38,068 nucleotides of DNA, from assembly GCA_937880175.1 (NCBI GenBank), contig CALFLO010000021.1, forward strand, positions 1-38,068, written 5' to 3'. Shown here piece by piece: positions 30,553 to 38,068 of this stretch. The stretch comes from an uncultured Gluconobacter sp. Its GTDB lineage: Bacteria > Pseudomonadota > Alphaproteobacteria > Acetobacterales > Acetobacteraceae. The position numbers and the translations under genes were made by a program. Numbering within the stretch: position 1 is the stretch's first letter; every line of letters starts with the position of its first letter. The notes beneath the pieces are model-generated. The model had not been told where the DNA came from. It worked only from the letters and a program-made list of their open reading frames with translations, and ran no database searches.

Positions 30553-31396
30553 GAGAAGAACTCCCCTGAAGAATGGGTGAATGTGCAGAACCGCCAGTCA
30601 GATCTGCGGGCAGGATGGACCAGAAAGGGTGCGCTGCGACCGCCAGCGAAAGCAGCGCGGCGGCAGGAGCAGCAGCGAGAAGGCCGTCAAAGCGGTCCAG
30701 AAGGCCACCATGGCCGGGAATGAGACGCCCCGAATCCTTGACGCCAAGGCGGCGCTTGGCAGCACTCTCCAGAAGATCGCCGCTCTGGGAAAAAACACTC
30801 AACACCGCACCACAGATCAGGCCACCAAGCTGGGTGCCCGGAACGGTCAGCCACGCGACCAGACCCCCGGCCAGCGCCGAGCCGACAAGGCCGCCGATTG
30901 CGCCGGAGCGGGTTTTTCCTGGTGAAATCGAGGGGGCCAGCTTGGGGCCACCAAAAATACGACCCGTCAGATAGGCGAAACTGTCGCTCGCGATCACGAC
31001 GGAAATCACAAAAAGAACGGATGCCATGCCAAGCGGCAGGTGACGCAGCCATAGGAGCGACAGACCACCGACGATGGAAACAACGACAGGAACGCTGGCC
31101 GGAAATCCGAAGATCAGCGTAGGCCAGATCATCCAGAAGGCCGCGCTCCATTCCCCTTTCAGGGCCGCGAGACCGGCAATGACGGGCCATGCCAGCAGGA
31201 GGCAGCCACGCCAGGTCTTCAGAGGCTGGCGGATGAGGGTTTCGCCCTCCCAGGCCAGCCCGAACATCGCCAGCAGGATCAGGGCGTCATAGACCGCGCC
31301 TCCCCGCCAGATGCAGAATGCGGCAACCGGAATCAGGACCGCAGCGGACAGCAGACGAAGGCGCAGATCAGACCATCTGGCGGATGACGCGCTCAT
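30545..31396 (-). CDS. cdsA: phosphatidate cytidylyltransferase
   Basis: CdsA makes CDP-diacylglycerol, the precursor of all phospholipids. The 283-residue integral membrane protein has seven to eight hydrophobic helices and the family signature near the C-terminus: ESAAKRRLGVKDSGRLIPGH followed by GGLLDRFDG. The ATG overlaps the uppS stop (ATGA), and the stop overlaps dxr. Its C-terminus extends about 25 residues beyond the last helix. Confidence 0.96.
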   Translation of the reverse strand: MSASSARWSDLRLRLLSAAVLIPVAAFCIWRGGAVYDALILLAMFGLAWEGETLIRQPLKTWRGCLLLAWPVIAGLAALKGEWSAAFWMIWPTLIFGFPASVPVVVSIVGGLSLLWLRHLPLGMASVLFVISVVIASDSFAYLTGRIFGGPKLAPSISPGKTRSGAIGGLVGSALAGGLVAWLTVPGTQLGGLICGAVLSVFSQSGDLLESAAKRRLGVKDSGRLIPGHGGLLDRFDGLLAAAPAAALLSLAVAAHPFWSILPADLTGGSAHSPILQGSSSHD

Positions 31397-32160
31397 GCGG
31401 GGCGGCCACCAAATCTGCGCTGACGGCTGGCAAAACGCGAGAGAGCTTCAAGAAACTCGGCCTCGCCAAAATCGGGCCAGAGCACATCCATAAAAACCAG
31501 CTCCGCGTACGCGCTCTGCCAGAGAAGGAAGTTGGACAGACGGCATTCCCCACTGGTGCGGATGACCAGATCGGGATCGGGCATATCGGCAGTCTGAAGT
31601 GCATCGTCGAGCATGGATTCGCTGATGCTTTCGGCCGTGATCTTTCCTGCGACAGCATCTTCGGCGAGGCGCCGGGCAGCCTGCACGATATCGGCGCGGC
31701 CACCATAAGACAGTGCCAGCGTCAGGGTCAGGGTCGTGTTGTGAAGCGTCAGCGCTTCGGCCCGGCGGAGTTCTTCACGCAGGGAGCCCTCGAACCGCTC
31801 CGGCTCGCCGATGATCCGCAGACGCACGCCCTGAGCATGAAGCTCATTGATCTTGTGCCGCAAATAAAAGCGCAGCAGGGATGTCAGATCCCCAACCTCT
31901 TCCGCGGAGCGCCGCCAGTTCTCCGAGGAGAAAGCATAGAGCGTCAGGTAACGGACGCCCTGCCCGATCGCCGTGCGGACGCATTGCTGGACGGACTCTG
32001 CGCCCTGCCGGTGCCCTGCGGCCACCGGAAGTTTGCGCGCGCGTGCCCAGCGGCCATTCCCGTCCATGATCATGGCGATATGGACGGGAACGACGCTCAC
32101 GCCGCCCCCGGACGAAGAGGAGACGACACGGTCGTGACGGGGAAGAGATCCTGCAGACAA
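31393..32160 (-). CDS. uppS: undecaprenyl diphosphate synthase (isoprenyl transferase)
   Basis: UppS elongates farnesyl diphosphate with cis-isoprene units to make the lipid carrier for peptidoglycan and LPS sugars. The conserved blocks are HIAMIMDGNGRWA, AFSSENWRR and LVIRTSGECRLSNFLLWQ, followed by the closing ELVFMDVLWPDF. The start is uncertain. TTG 32160, 8 bases after frr, gives 255 residues, but its ribosome-binding site is distant. GTG 32100, preceded by a GGGGGC run, gives 235 residues and begins nearer to the family start. Confidence 0.94.
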   Translation of the reverse strand: MSAGSLPRHDRVVSSSSGGGVSVVPVHIAMIMDGNGRWARARKLPVAAGHRQGAESVQQCVRTAIGQGVRYLTLYAFSSENWRRSAEEVGDLTSLLRFYLRHKINELHAQGVRLRIIGEPERFEGSLREELRRAEALTLHNTTLTLTLALSYGGRADIVQAARRLAEDAVAGKITAESISESMLDDALQTADMPDPDLVIRTSGECRLSNFLLWQSAYAELVFMDVLWPDFGEAEFLEALSRFASRQRRFGGRPA

Positions 32161-32168
32161 ATGCGCAA

Positions 32169-32735
32169 TCAGACCTGTTTGATCTCGCGTTCTTTGTCCG
32201 CGAAAATATCGTCCACTTTTTTGATGTACTGGTCCGTCAGCTTCTGGATGGCGTCAGTCCAGGTCTTCATGTCGTCCTGACTGATCTCGCTCTTCTTCTC
32301 GAGCGCCTTGGTCTGCTCCATGCCGTCACGACGCACGCCGCGCACCGAAATCTTGCCGTTTTCAGTATACTTGGCAGCCGCACGGGCCAGTTCGTTGCGG
32401 CGCTCTTCGGTCAGGGCCGGAATGGGAACGCGAACCGTCTGACCGTCCGTGGACGGGTTGAGGCCAAGACCACTGTCACGGATGGCGCGTTCGACGGCGC
32501 TCACGACCGTGCGGTCCCAGACAGAAACCGTCAGCATGCGGGCCTCGGGAACGGCAATGGAACCAACCTGCGACAGCGGAACTTCCGAACCATAGGCTTC
32601 GACGCGCACCGGCTCCAGAAGGTTCGGGCTGGCACGGCCCGAACGCAGACCGGAGAGGTCCCGGCGCAGGCTTTCGATCGCCCCGTCCATGCGGCGGGTC
32701 AGATCGGCAAGAAGGTCATTCAGGTCAGCAGGCAT
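32169..32735 (-). CDS. frr: ribosome recycling factor
   Basis: Frr works with EF-G to split the post-termination ribosome. The 188-residue protein shows the three-helix-bundle pattern: LTRRMDGAIESLRRDLSGLR, SGRASPNLLEPVRVEAYG, SVWDRTVVSAVERAIRDSGL and PALTEERRNELARAAAKY. ATG 32735 has AAAGGA at a good distance. It lies 68 bases after pyrH, as in most bacteria. Confidence 0.98.
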   Translation of the reverse strand: MPADLNDLLADLTRRMDGAIESLRRDLSGLRSGRASPNLLEPVRVEAYGSEVPLSQVGSIAVPEARMLTVSVWDRTVVSAVERAIRDSGLGLNPSTDGQTVRVPIPALTEERRNELARAAAKYTENGKISVRGVRRDGMEQTKALEKKSEISQDDMKTWTDAIQKLTDQYIKKVDDIFADKEREIKQV

Positions 32736-32803
32736 GAGCTGGTCCTTTCAGTTCGACGTTGGTCTCAGGACAGAGCCTGAAGATTTCGTTGAAAATGCGG
32801 AGA

Positions 32804-33541
32804 TCAGTCCGCTTCGATGATCTTGGTAAAGAGCCCTTCCCCACGCATGACGGCCCCGAAGGAGCCGGGAGCATGCATGTTGAAGACCACGATGGGCAAT
32901 TTGTTTTCACGCGCCAAACTGATGGCGGCGGCATCCATGACGTTCAGGTCACGCGCAAGGACCTCAAGATAGGTCAGGCGATCATAACGCTGGGCGTCCG
33001 GATTGCGGCGAGGGTCAGCGGAATAGACGCCGTCCACCTGCGTGCCCTTGAAGAGCGCATCGCATTCCATTTCGTTGGCGCGCAGGGCTGCGGCTGTATC
33101 TGTCGTAAAGAACGGATTGCCGGTGCCCGCTGCGAAAATGACGACGCGTCCCTTTTCCATGTGGCGCACGGCGCGGCGACGGATATACGGCTCGGCAATG
33201 GCAGCCATCTGGATGGCTGTCATGACGCGCGTCTCCATCCCGCGACGTTCAAGCGCGTTCTGCAGCATCAGCGCGTTGATGACAGTGGCCAGCATGCCGG
33301 CATAGTCACCCTGCGCGCGGTCCATGCCCTTGGCTGCGGCTGCGAGGCCGCGGAAAATGTTGCCACCACCGACAACGAGGCAGACTTCCACTCCGGAAGC
33401 CACCACATCGGCTATGTCGGCGGCAACCGTGTCCACCATTACGGGGTCCACCCCTGACGGCCCGTCACCCATGAGTGCCTCACCGGACACCTTGAGCAGG
33501 ACGCGTTTGTAGGAGGGGCTCTGTTCTCGATTTTCGGTCAT
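32804..33541 (-). CDS. pyrH: UMP kinase
   Basis: PyrH phosphorylates UMP to UDP. The 245-residue amino-acid-kinase-fold enzyme has RVLLKVSGEALMGD, VVGGGNIFRGL, FAAGTGNPFFTTDTAAALRA (split across the UMP site) and DGVYSADPRRNPDA. Two ATGs stand in a row (33544 and 33541); the second is better spaced from the weak GAGA. It is the first gene after a promoter at 33581-33609. The usual rpsB-tsf pair is not upstream; era is instead. Confidence 0.97.
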   Translation of the reverse strand: MTENREQSPSYKRVLLKVSGEALMGDGPSGVDPVMVDTVAADIADVVASGVEVCLVVGGGNIFRGLAAAAKGMDRAQGDYAGMLATVINALMLQNALERRGMETRVMTAIQMAAIAEPYIRRRAVRHMEKGRVVIFAAGTGNPFFTTDTAAALRANEMECDALFKGTQVDGVYSADPRRNPDAQRYDRLTYLEVLARDLNVMDAAAISLARENKLPIVVFNMHAPGSFGAVMRGEGLFTKIIEAD

Positions 33542-33580
33542 CATGCCCGTCTCTGGCTGGATGTGTCTTGACGTGCGCCT

Positions 33581-33609
33581 GTCATACAGACGTGGCGGGA
33601 TTGGAACAA
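33581..33609 (-). promoter_or_regulatory. sigma-70 promoter of pyrH-frr
   Basis: On the minus strand TTGTTC (33604-33609) is followed after 17 bases by TATGAC (33581-33586). Transcription would start near 33574, about 33 bases before pyrH. It would make pyrH onward independent of the era operon. Confidence 0.6.
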
Positions 33610-33621
33610 GCGATGTGAGGA

Positions 33622-33645
33622 TGCCGGATTTCAAACACTCCGGCA
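33622..33645 (-). other. hairpin between era and pyrH
   Basis: TGCCGGA and TCCGGCA pair perfectly around a 10-base loop, 11 bases after the era stop. No U-run follows on the minus strand, so it is at most a weak or rho-assisted end of the era operon. On the plus strand a TTTTT lies six bases beyond it. Confidence 0.5.
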
Positions 33646-33655
33646 CCCGTCTTTT

Positions 33656-34543
33656 TCAGTCGTCCAGGCCGATGGCGCGCAGGCGGGCTTTTTCCTCGTC
33701 CCATCCCGCCCGTTCCTTGACGTTCAGGAAAAGATGGCACTTGCGGTCCAGAAGCTCCTGAAGCTCCATCCGCGCCCGTGCGCCGAGGGACTTGATCTTG
33801 TGACCGCCCTCGCCAATCAGAATGGCTTTATGGCCGGGACGGGAGACGTAGATCGTCACCTCGATCCGGACCGAACCATCCGGGCGCTCCTTGAAGCTCT
33901 CGGTTTCGACGGTGGCCTGATACGGAATCTCCTCATGCGTCTGCATGAAGATCTGTTCGCGGACCAGTTCGGCGGCGAGCAGACGATCCGGAAGGTCCGT
34001 CAGATCATCTTCCGGATAAAGGAAAGGACCTTCGGGCAGTTCCGCAGCCAGACGGCCCATCAGGTCGCTCACACCCTCGCCTGAACGGGCGCTCAGCATG
34101 AAGACGTGCTCGACACTGATCAGACCGCCAATTTCCTGCGTCAGAGGCAGCAGTTCGCCGCGCTCGACGAGATCCGTCTTGTTCAGGACCAGCCAGATAC
34201 GCCCTTTGCTTTCAGACAGCTTGGCGATGATCTCGCGAACGTCCTCACGCAGGCCGGATTTCGCATCCACCAGCAGCAGCGTCAGATCCGCATCCTGCGA
34301 ACCTGACCAGGCGGCGTTGACCATGGCCCGGTCAAGGCGACGGCGGGGTTTGAAAATGCCGGGCAGGTCTACGAGAATGATCTGGGCATTGTCCTGCATG
34401 ACGATGCCGAGCGTCCGAAAACGGGTCGTCTGGGCCTTGGGGCTGACGATGGACAGCTTGGCTCCGGCAATCCGGTTGAGCAGGGTGGATTTCCCCGCAT
34501 TCGGAGCACCGACGAGAGCCACGAAACCGCAGCGCGTGGTCAT
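33656..34543 (-). CDS. era: GTPase Era
   Basis: Era is a GTPase that binds the 3' end of 16S rRNA during 30S assembly. The 295-residue protein has G1 VGAPNAGKST (11-20), G2 region SPKAQTTRFR, G3 DLPG, G4 NKTD and G5 SARSG, and the C-terminal KH domain with ILIGEGGHKIKSLG. ATG 34543 is chosen over 34567 because AAGGA lies 7 bases upstream and the protein then starts like other Era proteins. The rnc stop is 25 bases upstream. Confidence 0.97.
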   Translation of the reverse strand: MTTRCGFVALVGAPNAGKSTLLNRIAGAKLSIVSPKAQTTRFRTLGIVMQDNAQIILVDLPGIFKPRRRLDRAMVNAAWSGSQDADLTLLLVDAKSGLREDVREIIAKLSESKGRIWLVLNKTDLVERGELLPLTQEIGGLISVEHVFMLSARSGEGVSDLMGRLAAELPEGPFLYPEDDLTDLPDRLLAAELVREQIFMQTHEEIPYQATVETESFKERPDGSVRIEVTIYVSRPGHKAILIGEGGHKIKSLGARARMELQELLDRKCHLFLNVKERAGWDEEKARLRAIGLDD

Positions 34544-34568
34544 GTTCTGATCCTTTGTTGATGACATC

Positions 34569-35303
34569 TCAGGACGCCACATTCTGACCGAGGTGTTTCA
34601 GCAGGGCGGTCGCCGCTGCGCTTTCTGCCAGCCTCTTGCTGCCGGCTTCTCCCGTACCCGTATGACCCATGGTCGTGACGCTGACGCGAAAGACCGGCGC
34701 ATGGGACGGACCGTCCGAAGACAGGAGTTCGTAATTCGGAAGCGGCAGACCCTGTGAGAGCATGTATTCCTGCAGCAGGGTCTTGGGCTCCTTGTGGGGG
34801 CGGTCCGCGCTCTCGATGCGGGACTGCCAGTACTGGTGCACGACGCGACGGGCCGGCTCGAGACCGCCATCGAGATACAGCGCACCCAGCAGGGCTTCCA
34901 TCGCATCCGCACGGATGCTGGACAGACGCCGGATCCCGGCATCTTCCTCATGTGGAGAAATCTGAAGCGAGGCCGAGAGGCCCACCTGATCGGCGATTTC
35001 CGCCAGCACGGTCCGGGACACGAGATGGGCATGACGGGGACCAAGCGCCCCTTCCTGCTCGTCCGGATAACGCTCCAGCAACCACTCGGCCATCAGCAGG
35101 CCAAGAACGCGATCTCCGATGAATTCGAGGCGTTCGTTCGATCCGCTGCCTTTGGGGCGCTGGTTGCGGCGCGCCCGACGCGGATCGCGGCCTGACACGG
35201 CGGAACGGTGTGTCAGGGCCTCGTTCAGCAGTTCGGGTTTCGCAAAGCTGTGCCCGAGGGCTGCCTGCATGGAGGCGATGGCTTCTGTGTGGGAGAGTTT
35301 CAT
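34569..35303 (-). CDS. rnc: ribonuclease III
   Basis: RNase III cuts double-stranded RNA, including rRNA precursors. The 244-residue protein has an N-terminal catalytic domain with NERLEFIGDRVLG (56-68) and the metal ligands in RADAMEALLGALYLD. A C-terminal double-stranded-RNA-binding domain follows (KTLLQEYMLSQGLPLPNYEL ... GSKRLAESAAA). A basic insertion of about a dozen residues (GRDPRRARRNQRPKG) lies just before the signature. ATG 35303 overlaps the lepB stop (ATGA). Confidence 0.96.
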   Translation of the reverse strand: MKLSHTEAIASMQAALGHSFAKPELLNEALTHRSAVSGRDPRRARRNQRPKGSGSNERLEFIGDRVLGLLMAEWLLERYPDEQEGALGPRHAHLVSRTVLAEIADQVGLSASLQISPHEEDAGIRRLSSIRADAMEALLGALYLDGGLEPARRVVHQYWQSRIESADRPHKEPKTLLQEYMLSQGLPLPNYELLSSDGPSHAPVFRVSVTTMGHTGTGEAGSKRLAESAAATALLKHLGQNVAS

Positions 35304-36118
35304 GTGACGGAATGCAGGAAACGGTTCCAACGGATCTCGGTCGGCCAGTACCAGAACTGCCAGGCCGGATGACGCATATCCATGGAGAAGAGGACGATGG
35401 GCGCGCGACCGACAAGGTTCTGCATCGGGACGAAACCGAGATCGTCCGGGCCATCGCCCTGAAAACGGCTGTCAGCGCTGTCGTCACGGTCATCGCCCAT
35501 GGCGAAGAACGATCCCTCCGGCACGACATATTCCGGCGTGTCGTTGGCGAATCCCTCATCCGTCAGCTTGAGGATGTCATGCTCGACAGTGGGGCGGCCT
35601 CCTGCACTTCCCGGGAGACTCTCGCGGTAGCGGTCCCCGCTGAGAAGGCGGTTGTTCTCGTCCAGCACTTCATAATGACCGAGTGCCGTGCGGGGGACCT
35701 CGATGCCATTGAGGATCAGCTTGCCGCCCGTGACCTGGATATGGTCACCGGGCAAGCCGATGATGCGCTTGATGTAGTCGACCGACGTGTCGCGCGTGAA
35801 GCGGAAAACCGCGACATCACCGCGATGCGGCGTGGAGTTCAGGATGCGGCCGCTGAAGACATTCGGCGAAAATGGAAACGAGAAGCGCGAATAGCCGTAG
35901 CTGAACTTCGAGACCAGAACGAAATCGCCGATCTGCAGGGTCGGGATCATAGATCCGGACGGGATATTGAAAGGCTCTACGACGAGGGATCGCACGGCAA
36001 ATACGGCCAGCAGCAGCACGCAGAAATAGCGGATGCTCTCGCCAAGCGTCTCTTCGCGGCGCGCGGGCTTGTCGCCGGCACTTTCTGAACCCTGCACGGG
36101 CCTGTTCTCCTTGGTCAT
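35300..36118 (-). CDS. lepB: signal peptidase I
   Basis: LepB removes signal peptides of exported proteins at the outer face of the inner membrane. The 272-residue protein has one N-terminal membrane helix (about 30-46). Its catalytic serine is S56 in IPSGSMIPTL and its catalytic lysine K117 in DYIKRIIGLPGD. The conserved GDDRDDSADSR segment is present. The order acpS-lepB-rnc-era is typical of alphaproteobacteria. Confidence 0.97.
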   Translation of the reverse strand: MTKENRPVQGSESAGDKPARREETLGESIRYFCVLLLAVFAVRSLVVEPFNIPSGSMIPTLQIGDFVLVSKFSYGYSRFSFPFSPNVFSGRILNSTPHRGDVAVFRFTRDTSVDYIKRIIGLPGDHIQVTGGKLILNGIEVPRTALGHYEVLDENNRLLSGDRYRESLPGSAGGRPTVEHDILKLTDEGFANDTPEYVVPEGSFFAMGDDRDDSADSRFQGDGPDDLGFVPMQNLVGRAPIVLFSMDMRHPAWQFWYWPTEIRWNRFLHSVT

Positions 36119-36127
36119 GAGACGCTC

Positions 36128-36601
36128 TTAACGCAGCTTGACGGCGTTGGCGAGCGGTTCAATCCGGACGAAGGGTTGTGATGCGGACTGCACAGCCGCC
36201 AAGGGGATGGATTGGATGATGACCTGCGCAAGAGCAAACGGCGGATCGTCACTCATGCTGACCAGAAGCTGGGCTGCCTGTCCTGGGGGCGTCAGGCGCT
36301 GAAGAGCCTCTTCCGCGCCGCCTGAAAGCAGCAGTTCCGGCGCACCACCCGGGCCATTGCAGACCCCGATATCCTGAAGCAGAACCCCATTGGCGAAGCC
36401 TGTGCCCAGCGCCTTCGCGCAAGCTTCCTTGGCCGCCCAGCGCTTGGCGTAGCTACCCATGCGCGCCGCACCCGTAAAGCGGTCGGCATAGGCACGTTCC
36501 GCTTCCGTGAAGACGCGCATCAGAAAGCGGTCACCGAACCGGTCGACGCTTTTTTCAATGCGCGAAATCATGCACAGATCCGTCCCCATGCCGAGGATCA
36601 T
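36128..36601 (-). CDS. acpS: holo-acyl-carrier-protein synthase
   Basis: AcpS attaches 4'-phosphopantetheine to acyl carrier protein. The 157-residue protein has the metal-binding D8 in GMGTDLCMI and E59 in WAAKEACAKALG. It is about 30 residues longer than most AcpS at the C-terminus, where an Ala/Val-rich tail follows the usual end. ATG 36601 lies 4 bases after the rel gene stop, with no pdxJ between. Confidence 0.94.
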   Translation of the reverse strand: MILGMGTDLCMISRIEKSVDRFGDRFLMRVFTEAERAYADRFTGAARMGSYAKRWAAKEACAKALGTGFANGVLLQDIGVCNGPGGAPELLLSGGAEEALQRLTPPGQAAQLLVSMSDDPPFALAQVIIQSIPLAAVQSASQPFVRIEPLANAVKLR

Positions 36602-36605
36602 GGCG

Positions 36606-38068
36606 TCATCCCTTGGCGCGCTCGACCTGCATGACGCCCACGGCCGTGCGGAAGGCCGCGATCATGGACGACAGATGGCGCAGATCCTTCACTTCCAGAT
36701 CGACCAGGATTTCCATGAAATCGAGCTGACGATTCACGATCTTGAGGTTGATGACGCTGCCATTATGCTTGGCGGCCACGTTGGTGAGCGTTGCAAGAAC
36801 CTCGGGTTCATTGGCCGCCACGACCGAAAGCCGGGCCGTATAGGGCTCAGCACCCTGACGACGGCCAAGAGCCTCGTAGTCCCAGTCCACTTCCAGGAAA
36901 CGTTCCGGCGTATCGGCGAAACTGGACAAATTCTGGCAGCCACGACGGTGAATCGTGACGCCCTTGCCCTGAGCGATGATGCCGACGATCGGATCACCCG
37001 GCAGCGGCCGGCAGCACCCCGCGAAGCTGATGGCAATGCCCGAGCCGATTCCCTTGATCGTACTGCCCGAATGAGCCGCCGTCCCCTTGGACCCGGCATG
37101 CCCCGCACCGAGCATGAGGGACTGACCGAAACGCGGAGACAGGCCGGGCACCATTCTTGGCGCACGCACACTCTGACGCAGTTCCGGATAGGCCGTATTG
37201 ACCACATCCTTGGGGCCGAGCTGCCCGTTCCCGACCGAAACATACAGGTCTTCCACCGAAGCCTGACGCAGTTCCTTGAGGATGCCGTCGAGGACCTTTT
37301 CGGACCCATCCACACCCTCCTGACGGAACGCCTTTGCAATGGCGGCGCGACCATTATCAAGATGAACCTGCCGCTGCTGTTGCGCCACGAAGCGGCGAAT
37401 ACGCGCACGAGCCTTGCCGGTCGCAACGAACCGCTCCCAGGACGGCGACGGCGTGCCACCGCGGGCCGTCATGATCTCGACCTGATCGCCGTTCTGTAAC
37501 TCGTGCCGCAGGGGCATCAGCCGACCATTGACCTTCGCACCGACGCAGGTATCACCGACCTGACTGTGCACGGCATATGCGAAATCGACAGGTGTTGCGC
37601 CGCGCGGCAGGGAAATCAGCTGCCCCTTGGGGGTGAAGCAGAAAACCTGATCCTGATAGAGTTCGAGTTTGGTGTTTTCTAAAAACTCGTCTGGAGCCTG
37701 ACTGTCCTCGAGGATTTCCAGCAGATCCTGCACCCAGCGCAGCTTGCGGGTTGGCGCGCCGAACGCGGAAGACAGAGCTGCGGCTTCACGCTCGCTCGGC
37801 GTTGCATGTTCCTTGTAGGCCCAGTGCGAGGCCACGCCGTTTTCAGCCAGATCATGCATTTCGGCGGTCCGGATCTGGACCTCGATCTTCTGGTTGCGCG
37901 GATGACGCAGCGTCACGCCGGTATGAAGGCTCTGGTATCCGTTGGCCTTGGGCGTGGAAATGTAATCCTTGAAACGCCCGGCGATCATCGGATAGGCGCC
38001 GTGAATCGCGCCCAGCGCCATGTAGCAGGCGTCGCGTGTGGGCACGAGCAGACGGAACGCCATGATGT
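36606..38068 (-). CDS. RelA/SpoT family (p)ppGpp synthetase/hydrolase, C-terminal two thirds
   Basis: The gene is cut by the right window edge; its N-terminal hydrolase domain is outside. Visible parts are the end of the synthetase domain (GRFKDYISTPKANGYQSLHT, EVQIRTAEMHDLAE), the TGS domain (VFCFTPKGQLISLPRGATPV), a helical and zinc-finger-like region (SFAGCCRPLPGD, RRGCQNL) and a C-terminal ACT domain (YTARLSVVAANEPEVLATL). Such proteins make and break the alarmone (p)ppGpp. Alphaproteobacteria normally have one bifunctional Rel (named rel, spoT or rsh); whether hydrolysis is intact cannot be seen. acpS follows after 4 bases. Confidence 0.96.
   Translation of the reverse strand, partial: IMAFRLLVPTRDACYMALGAIHGAYPMIAGRFKDYISTPKANGYQSLHTGVTLRHPRNQKIEVQIRTAEMHDLAENGVASHWAYKEHATPSEREAAALSSAFGAPTRKLRWVQDLLEILEDSQAPDEFLENTKLELYQDQVFCFTPKGQLISLPRGATPVDFAYAVHSQVGDTCVGAKVNGRLMPLRHELQNGDQVEIMTARGGTPSPSWERFVATGKARARIRRFVAQQQRQVHLDNGRAAIAKAFRQEGVDGSEKVLDGILKELRQASVEDLYVSVGNGQLGPKDVVNTAYPELRQSVRAPRMVPGLSPRFGQSLMLGAGHAGSKGTAAHSGSTIKGIGSGIAISFAGCCRPLPGDPIVGIIAQGKGVTIHRRGCQNLSSFADTPERFLEVDWDYEALGRRQGAEPYTARLSVVAANEPEVLATLTNVAAKHNGSVINLKIVNRQLDFMEILVDLEVKDLRHLSSMIAAFRTAVGVMQVERAKG

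Noticed and set aside
1..38068. Sigma-54 promoters, CRISPR arrays, insertion sequences, prophage or toxin-antitoxin loci.
   Set aside because: No convincing -24/-12 pair, direct-repeat array, transposase, integrase or toxin family was seen on either strand. The membrane protein/HTH pair does not resemble a known toxin-antitoxin family.

Overview
The window looks like chromosome from an alphaproteobacterium, most likely an acetic acid bacterium (Acetobacteraceae, Gluconobacter-like). This is inferred from high GC, the order rpmH-rnpA-yidD-yidC-engB-argB, the order uppS-cdsA-dxr-rseP-bamA-ompH-lpxD-fabZ-lpxA-lpxI, a DUF1150 gene beside hsp20, and the style of the encoded proteins. No search was run. 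Nearly all of it is core housekeeping sequence. There is no insertion sequence, prophage or CRISPR array, and no coding gap longer than about 300 bases.

Left part (1-8297). A truncated NAD(P)-binding protein gene (minus) is followed by tRNA-Leu(CAG) and a plus-strand run: RNase D, arabinose-5-phosphate isomerase (kdsD), lptC-lptA-lptB and rpoN. The isomerase makes the Kdo precursor and the Lpt proteins move finished LPS, so both serve the outer membrane. Two small unrecognised genes follow rpoN where hpf/ptsN often lie. Next comes a compact module of a four-helix membrane protein, a 64-residue Cro/CI-type regulator and a secreted alpha/beta hydrolase. A perfect 9-bp inverted repeat covers its promoter and ribosome-binding site. 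A strong bidirectional terminator closes the region.

Middle part (8298-16246). A minus-strand heat-shock group (hsp20, DUF1150, RidA-like) is preceded by a sigma-32-type promoter and a 5' leader that matches a ROSE RNA thermometer. Divergent from it is def-fmt-truA (N-formylmethionine start and end, tRNA pseudouridine). Convergent with that is dapD-dapE-membrane protein (lysine/diaminopimelate) under a good sigma-70 promoter. A PAS-like protein with a degenerate GGDEF domain follows on the plus strand, and its last codons double as the terminator of the opposing argB operon.

Right part (16247-38068). Except for one small plus-strand gene, everything runs on the minus strand: rel (partial)-acpS-lepB-rnc-era, then pyrH-frr-uppS-cdsA-dxr-rseP-bamA-ompH-lpxD-fabZ-lpxA-lpxI-gloA, then rpmH-rnpA-yidD-yidC-engB-argB. 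The middle block joins isoprenoid, phospholipid, lipid A and outer-membrane protein assembly in one co-directional run. Many neighbours overlap by ATGA-type junctions. The small plus-strand gene (20638-20886) encodes what looks like a lone histidine-kinase phosphoacceptor helix pair.

The observations most worth following are the ROSE/RpoH control of hsp20, the repeat-controlled membrane protein/regulator/hydrolase module, the stand-alone H-box protein, the degenerate GGDEF protein and the unusual small genes after rpoN.
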